DNA of 64,000 nucleotides from Plasmodiophora brassicae. Lineage: Eukaryota > Endomyxa: Phytomyxea > Phytomyxea > Plasmodiophorida. The DNA is taken from positions 1,054,001 through 1,118,000 of the forward strand of contig CP145412.1 in NCBI GenBank assembly GCA_036867785.1, written 5' to 3'. Position 1 is the stretch's first letter. Each line of letters starts with the position of its first letter. Below, one piece after another: positions 57,801-64,000 of this stretch. A program made the translations under genes and the position numbers. The notes below the pieces were generated by a model. That model was given only the letters and a program-made list of their open reading frames with translations. It searched no databases and was not told where the DNA came from.

Positions 57801-60800
57801 AAACAATGACGATCAAAGCAGCACTGTCCAATCTCAATGTCCAATTGGTGCACCTTGCGTTCTCTAGCTCTACTACGCCTGAGAGCATCATCAAGGTTCT
57901 TCGAGAGCAATGCACCCTCGAACGGTCGTCGATAGACAGTACGTCTAAGGTATGTGTCCCGATGAACCGTTTGCGAACACCTAATGCTTATGTGAGCTGA
58001 TCTCAGTTTGTATTGCATCCTGCTGCCGATCCTGCGTCTACGGTTCTTCTCTTCTGTGATGAGATAAACCTACCTGCCCCAGATGCTTTCGGCTCCCAGC
58101 CAGCTCTTTGCCTACTTCGCCAACTAATCGAACATGGTAATGAGTGACGCCTGGATTATCTTGTTTAAAACTAATGGTGATGTGCTATAGGTGTGTTCTG
58201 GGATTCATCCCTGAAGTCATTTGTGCATTTGCATAACGTTGTTGTTGTTGGCGCGTGCAATCCTGTAGGCGATGCGTCTCGGTATGCATTACCTAGACGT
58301 CTCCTTCGTCATTGCCCTGTCCTCTTTGTTGATGTCCCTAATACCGATTCACTCGTCCGCATATACTCCAGCTATGTGCGGGTACTGGTTTCACCTTTTA
58401 GGTGGAGGGTTTTATTTTAAGCTTACCTTAGGTCGCCCTTCGCATTCATCCTGGGCTGTTATCAGAAAGCTTCGCAGTTGCTCGTGCAATGATAGATGTC
58501 TTCGAGTTCTGCCAGAGCGAGTTCTCTACCGCAATGGCAGATCATCCTCACTACGTTGTATGTGGGTTTGTTTTCAAAACATCGTTATTATTCTCAGCGC
58601 CAGCTTCCAGGTTTCACCAAGAGACTTGTCCAGATGGGTACGATCAGTTCTGACTGCAATGATACGAAATTCAGGCACAAAGGCTGCGATAAGTACTCTT
58701 CCGGGTTTCATCCAGCTTTGGTTCCACGAGGGTAGGTAATTAGCTCTAGAACGCTATCGTACAATCCACCTATGTGTACAGGTATGCGCGTCTTTGGTGA
58801 TCGACTCGTTGACGATGAATCTCGAGGCGCGCTTCACAAGACCTTTACGGCTGTTGTCCAGCGCCATTTCTGCGGCCTGAATGAGGTGACCATGAGCACC
58901 ACGGATGTAACGTATCCGGTAATGATGCAGTTTAGGCCGAACGATCCAGCTGCCTTCAGCAACAATCTTTCTTCACTTCCCTGCTGTCTGAAGCGTATGA
59001 GCCGACGTCTCGCGCACACGTTCGAGAAGTACTGGAAACCAAACTGGCCATATTCCGTGAAGACGTTGTGGATATTCATCTTGTCTTGTCAGTAAGACAA
59101 CCCGGGATTAATGACATACTTTAACACGCCCTAGGTTTGACGACGTGGTTGATCACGTGCTACGCATTAGCCGAGTCTTGATGCAACCACTCGGCCATTT
59201 GCTTCTTATTGGGGCTTCTGGAGCAGGCAGTAAGGCATTACTATTGCGAACCCTTGCGCTTGCCCCTAAACATCCTTGCTAGAAACGATTCTGACTCGTT
59301 TTACTTGCTGGCTGCACGATATCGAGGTCATTCAAATCAAGCTGCACGGGCAGTATGGCGTGGGAGACTTCTCCCGTGACCTTCGGTCTGTTCTGGTCTG
59401 TGCCGCTTCAAAACCTGTCGCTTTCGTCTTCGATGAATCAAATGCACTTGACTCTGGATTCCTGGAGATGATCAATTCATTGTTGGCGAGCGGGGAGGTA
59501 ACTTCTGAATTCCGTGGTCGTTTACCTTGTACTAATTCCGCAGGTTCCGGGTCTCTTCGATCAACACGAGCGCGCTTTACTGATCCAGAACTGCCGAAGC
59601 CTTGTGAACTCAGTTGATCCGGTTGGGGCGTATGTAGCGTTACTCGGTTCCAAGGTTTGACACCTTGCAATAGGACTCGGGCGTTCGGGACTATGATGAT
59701 GATTCAACGATATATTCGTGGTTCCGTGGACAAGTTCAACGCAATTTGCATGTGGTCTTTACCATTAACCCGGCGAACGACGATTACTGTAATCGAAAAG
59801 CCACGTCTCCAGCGCTTTTCAATCGGTGTATCATAGATTGGATCGGTAAACGTTTGCGATCCTATAGCCAACATGCAACGCGTTTATTTCAACTGCTAGG
59901 AGACTGGTCGTCGCATTCGCTGCACGAACTTAGTGCAACATTGATCTCCCCTAAGCTAGGCTCGTTTGCTGACGCTGAGGTGTTAGACGACTTAACGGTG
60001 ACTGCCCTCGGTCGATTTGCGCCAAGTGTAAAGTAACTTCTGGCCACAGAGATCTTTAGTCGCTGTCCATACAGTCGTCGCGGACACATGTGAACGCCTC
60101 CGGCGCGCTGAGCACCGCCGTTTTACCTACGTGACGCCCCGTCATTTCCTGGATTTGATTGATCATGTTTGCGCATTCGCGCAACAACGGCGTCAAGAGC
60201 TTGTCGAAGGTTCCAGTGCTGCAATGTTTAAACTGCTGTCTCTGAATTGCTTCGTCATGCAGAGAAAGAGCATCGGTTGACAGGTCTAACGAAACTCGTG
60301 GAAGCTGAAGAGTCAATCGCTGCAATGCAAATCGAGCTTGGGAAACACAAGGCAGAGCTTGAATGTCGTCAGGCCGCCGCTAGTACAACCCTGGAGCGAG
60401 TCATGAAGGAACAGGCGTCTGCTGAGCTCAAACGGGATGAAGCATGTAGAACCGCCCGAGCTCTGGAGGCTCGTCGTGCTGAAATAAGTGAAAGGACGTC
60501 TGCAGTCAAGGTTGGCAATTTAGGGTATTTATTCAAGCACCGCATTTTATTCAAAGTCTCCTCCTGATAGGGGGATCTTGACCGCATTGAGCCGTTGCTT
60601 CGGGAGGCTAGAGAAGCCGTTCAGGGCATTGGGAAACCATCGCTGGACGAAATTCGAGCATTCAGGTAGCCCAATCTGTGCTTTACCTATTGTAGTTTAA
60701 CGTGCTCTTATTCAGTAATCCTCCCGCTGCTGTAAAGATGGCGCTTGAACCTACTATGATACTTTTGGGCCTTCCGATCGGAATGACATGGACTGACATT

Positions 60801-63800
60801 CGCCGAGCACTGAGGCGGCCCGACTTCATCACTTCCGTTTTGCAGTTTGACTCGAGCTCGGTGACGGATGAGATGCGTGCCGTCATTACCGACCGATACG
60901 CGAGTAACCCGGGTTTCACTTATGAGGTCTTTGTTTTAATGCCGCATGCGAGACTGTCGCTGACGATGCTCAGATTGTCAATCGTGCAAGCACTGCATGC
61001 GGACCGTTAGTAAAATGGGTAAAGTCACAGCTGGAATATTCGAAAATCTTGCAGTCGGTGGCCCCAATGAAGGCGGAGGTAACGAAGGGATACACCGTCG
61101 CGATATCCTCGTCGTAGTCAATGATGGTCTCAGATTGCTGTACTGGCCGCTGACGAGGAACAACTTGCCGCAAGGCACAAGGCGTCCTGTGAAGATTTGG
61201 AGGCTATGGACGAAGAGATTTCCAAACTGAAGGCGCATTATGCGGAGCTGGTAGTGGGTGTTGAATCCATCAAGGCCGACATGGATCGAGTGTTGACCAG
61301 AATCAACAACTCGACCCGGATGCGTACGTGCGCGTGTCAGTGGTCCTAATTGGCTGCAGCTGATTGCCATTGCTTGGGTCTATGTAGTCTCTGGTCTGAG
61401 CCTTGAGCAATCGCGGTGGCGATCTGCATCCGATGACACAAGCGACCTCTTTGAAACACTGCTTGGAGATGCGATTCTTGCAGCCGCATTTCTGACTTAT
61501 GCTGGGTACTTTGACAGCGCCGGACGCCAAACACTGGTTGATCGCTGGGCATCTGCCATCAGACTGCCTCTACGAACCGAGGTTCCATGTTATCAGGTAG
61601 TTTCATCTGATCGCAGGGTTCACAGTCATGCTGACACTTCGTTTTGCATAGATATTGTCAAATCTGGAGCAACGGTTGAACTGGGCTGCGAACGGGTGCC
61701 TGGATGATGTCCATTCTATTGAGAACGCAATTCTCCTTGACCGTTGCCGTCGGTACCCGTTACTTATTGACCCGTCTGAGCAAGGGACACGCTTCGTAGC
61801 GTTAAAGTGAGCGTATCTCATACGTACGAATGTCGCGTGGTAATTTGAGCAATTAGGTATCGCAACCTTCAACGTACTCGATTCCGAAACACTGCTTTCG
61901 TCAAGATTCTAGAAAACTGTTTACGTTTCGGCCACGTTCTTCTGATTGAAGACGTGGAACACATCGATCCAATCTTAAATCCTCTCCTCAACCACGAGAT
62001 TCAGCATGCTGGCGGCCGCAGCGTTGTCCGTGTGGGGTGCAAAGACATCGACGTTGCCCCATCATTTTACCTGGTGATGGCTACTCGCGATCCGGCTGCA
62101 CGGTTTACTCCAGGTACCTTATCGACCGGTTCCCTTTATCGTTGCTCCCATTCATTTATCGTTAGATTTGTGCTCTCGCGTTACGTTTGTTAATTACAGC
62201 GTCTCCAAGGCAAGCATATCTTTGCAGTTGGGCAGCGACATCTTGCTGGCTCGAGAACCGGAAATATTTAGTCGGCGGCAAACGCTTGAACGAAAACAAG
62301 TTGAAGGAAATGCCCGAATGCAATCGCTGGAACGAACCCTGCTAGCTAGGATCGCTGCGTCTTCACCGCAGCTAACCGAAGGAAACAGCATATTGGATGA
62401 TGCCGATCTCGTTGCTGCAATCGAGAACATTCAAAGTGAAGCGAACGAGTGCAGCGCTGTTCTACATGAGACGAATGCGCTTCTGAAAGAGTCGGACGAC
62501 GTTGCTTCCGCCGTTGTTCCTACTGCAAGTCTAGTTGCCGAGATTCACGCCTTGCTTCAGCGAATGCCACGGTACTACCTGCGTCTAGCTTAGCTGTAGC
62601 CGCTGATTGCAGGTTGTACAGTTTGTTGAATCTGTACCAGTTTACTCTGTCGCAGCTCTCTTCAATCGTTGATCATGTTCTGTCATTGGCGATCTCGAAG
62701 AAGTGTCCAGTCTCACAGCTGAGTTCATATGTTGCCAGATTTGTGTATGTTGCACTGTCAGCGTCACTCCGCAGGGTATGGATATGTTAACTGATGCGTT
62801 GCGACATGCCGATTTGGCTAAATGACCGTCTTAGAGTGACCGGTATGCTTTTGCCTTTGCATTGGCGCTGACGCTTCGAACTGATCATGCTCGGTTGTTC
62901 CATGAAGTCCAGGTACCTTTTATCATGTTCCTCGTTTCCAGATGACAGTAACCATGGCCGTTTTTACAGTCATTACTCGAGGGTGCTTCGACCGACTCGG
63001 GCGCCCTGCTTCGCGTGCCTCACTTCAGGTCCTTGTCTCAACCCAACCAGGGTGTCGATACCATCCCGCAACCGAATGATTCATTTGACCGCCTTATTCT
63101 CGATGCCTTCGATAATCGTGATAATCTCATGTTGTCTCTGCACGCCTACTGTGAAGACGTTCTTGGTTGGTTGTTCATCCGACTAGATCCCATCTTGCAT
63201 CTGACGTGCCACCTGCTCAGGTGCCGGGGTGATCTCTGAAGCTCCGTTTCTCCTGCAGGGACCTACAATGATTCTCTCAACACCTGGGCACGATATTCGT
63301 TCGATGGTCTTGCAGTATGCCAGCTCTGTTCAGACTGTCACTATTGGCTCGAAGGCTTCTTACGATGAAGCCTTGCACGCTGTGCGACACCTTCCGCAAA
63401 GCGATGGCCATTCGCTTCTCCTTCTTAACATCCATCTGGGGACCCCATCTTTCATGTGCCAGCTTGAGACCGCGCTTCACGACCTCGCGCAAACGCAGCG
63501 AAATATCTTCCTCTGCGCCGAACTGGGCGCTTCTGAATCACTTCCCGTCAGCAGACCTCAGGTCCAGTCCATGTTTACTGTGCTTACAGATCCATTATAG
63601 GATACTCTCGTCCGTTCGTGCAACCTGCTTGTTGCTGAGGCAGAACCTGGCGTGATTCCCGCTGTTCGCGCTGCCTGGAAATCAATTATCAAGCAGCGTT
63701 ACGAGCGAATGTCACGCTCGCGCAGTCTTCCACGCCTGTACTTCCTTTGCGCATGGCTGCATGCTTTGGTAGCGCCTTTTCATTGGTTCACGCGTCATCA

Positions 63801-64000
63801 GCTAACAGTACTGCCCTACAGATTGTCGAGCGCCTAGCTTACGTCCCTGTCGGATGGATTCAGTCGTATAGTTTCAGCTTTGTCGATCTGAATTGCGGTA
63901 AGGATTTCGGTCGTCGAGCCGTTCCCGAGGAACGCCCGATGACGTTGTTGTGCCGTCGTGTAGGACTTGATGTCATCGACCAGTGCACAGAAAGGGAAGT
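48858..64000 (+). CDS. cytoplasmic-type dynein heavy chain, 3' end outside window
   Basis: Motor subunit of the minus-end microtubule motor. Starts [17 protein letters not shown]; dozens of 40-75-nt introns; runs off the right edge in the C-terminal domain. Landmarks: tail and linker 48.9-55.0 kb; AAA1 P-loop GPAGTGKT at 55218-55241, then CFDEFNR; AAA2 GPPGSGKS at 56415-56438, with [23 protein letters not shown]3 GPPGSGKT at 57782-57805; AAA4 GASGAGKT at 59211 onward, its Lys codon split by intron 59230-59282, then [38 protein letters not shown] at about 59758; stalk coiled coil from about 60260; microtubule-binding domain about 60590-60950; AAA5 and AAA6 61.3-63.6 kb ([34 protein letters not shown]). 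The AAA4-AAA6 wording matches cytoplasmic dynein 1 more than axonemal chains. All four nucleotide-binding P-loops look intact. Confidence 0.93.

Overview
The window reads as nuclear DNA of a compact-genome protist. Genes lie close together on both strands. Most are cut by very short spliceosomal introns: about 38-76 nt, most often 50-62, with GT...AG ends and often a CTGAC, CTAAC or TACTAAC-like branch box. I rebuilt reading frames across these introns by hand. In nearly every gene the exon lengths sum to a whole number of codons and the products match the usual family length (cystathionine beta-synthase 503 aa, MCM5 733 aa, SAS-6 606 aa), so the splice models should be mostly right. SAS-6 plus a cytoplasmic-type dynein heavy chain implies a lineage that builds centrioles or basal bodies and probably has a flagellate stage. 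Plasmodiophorid-type Rhizaria would fit, but I cannot prove the lineage from this sequence.

Layout. 0-9.4 kb: partial NTE/patatin-type phospholipase (-), F-box/kelch protein (+), SPAK/OSR1/Fray kinase (-), 12-exon cystathionine beta-synthase (+), myristoylatable CDPK-like kinase (+), 78-aa helical protein (-). 9.4-16.8 kb is a cell-cycle and chromatin block: MCM5 (+), a 300-nt fold-back filling the gap to the convergent NF-YB gene (-), a very short MAD1 (+), and a ubinuclein/HPC2-like histone chaperone subunit (-). 17-25.5 kb: an unknown Arg-rich protein, an 11-exon predicted surface protein with equal-length repeated exons and three membrane helices, a small two-helix membrane protein, a LigB/4,5-DOPA dioxygenase-like enzyme, a coiled-coil protein and a secreted ankyrin-like protein.

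25.5-33.5 kb is the accessory part. It has few recognisable genes (a 90-aa F-box protein, one hypothetical), a BED-finger transposon-like element, and an inverted internally deleted copy of it. 33.8-36.5 kb: a secreted Cys-containing protein and a second three-helix surface protein with about 320-nt tandem repeats. 37.5-48.7 kb: lysosomal-type alpha-mannosidase (GH38), a probably mitochondrial DEAD-box-derived protein with almost every catalytic motif changed, a small multi-helix membrane protein, a sugar-1,4-lactone oxidase/dehydrogenase, and SAS-6. 48.9 kb to the end is one dynein heavy chain gene with dozens of introns; it runs off the right edge.

I found no rRNA, tRNA, CRISPR array or bacterial-type operon. 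The most novel-looking items are the degenerate DEAD-box protein, the pair of repeat-plus-three-helix surface proteins, the 300-nt fold-back between MCM5 and NF-YB, the minimal MAD1, and the transposon with its inverted deletion derivative.
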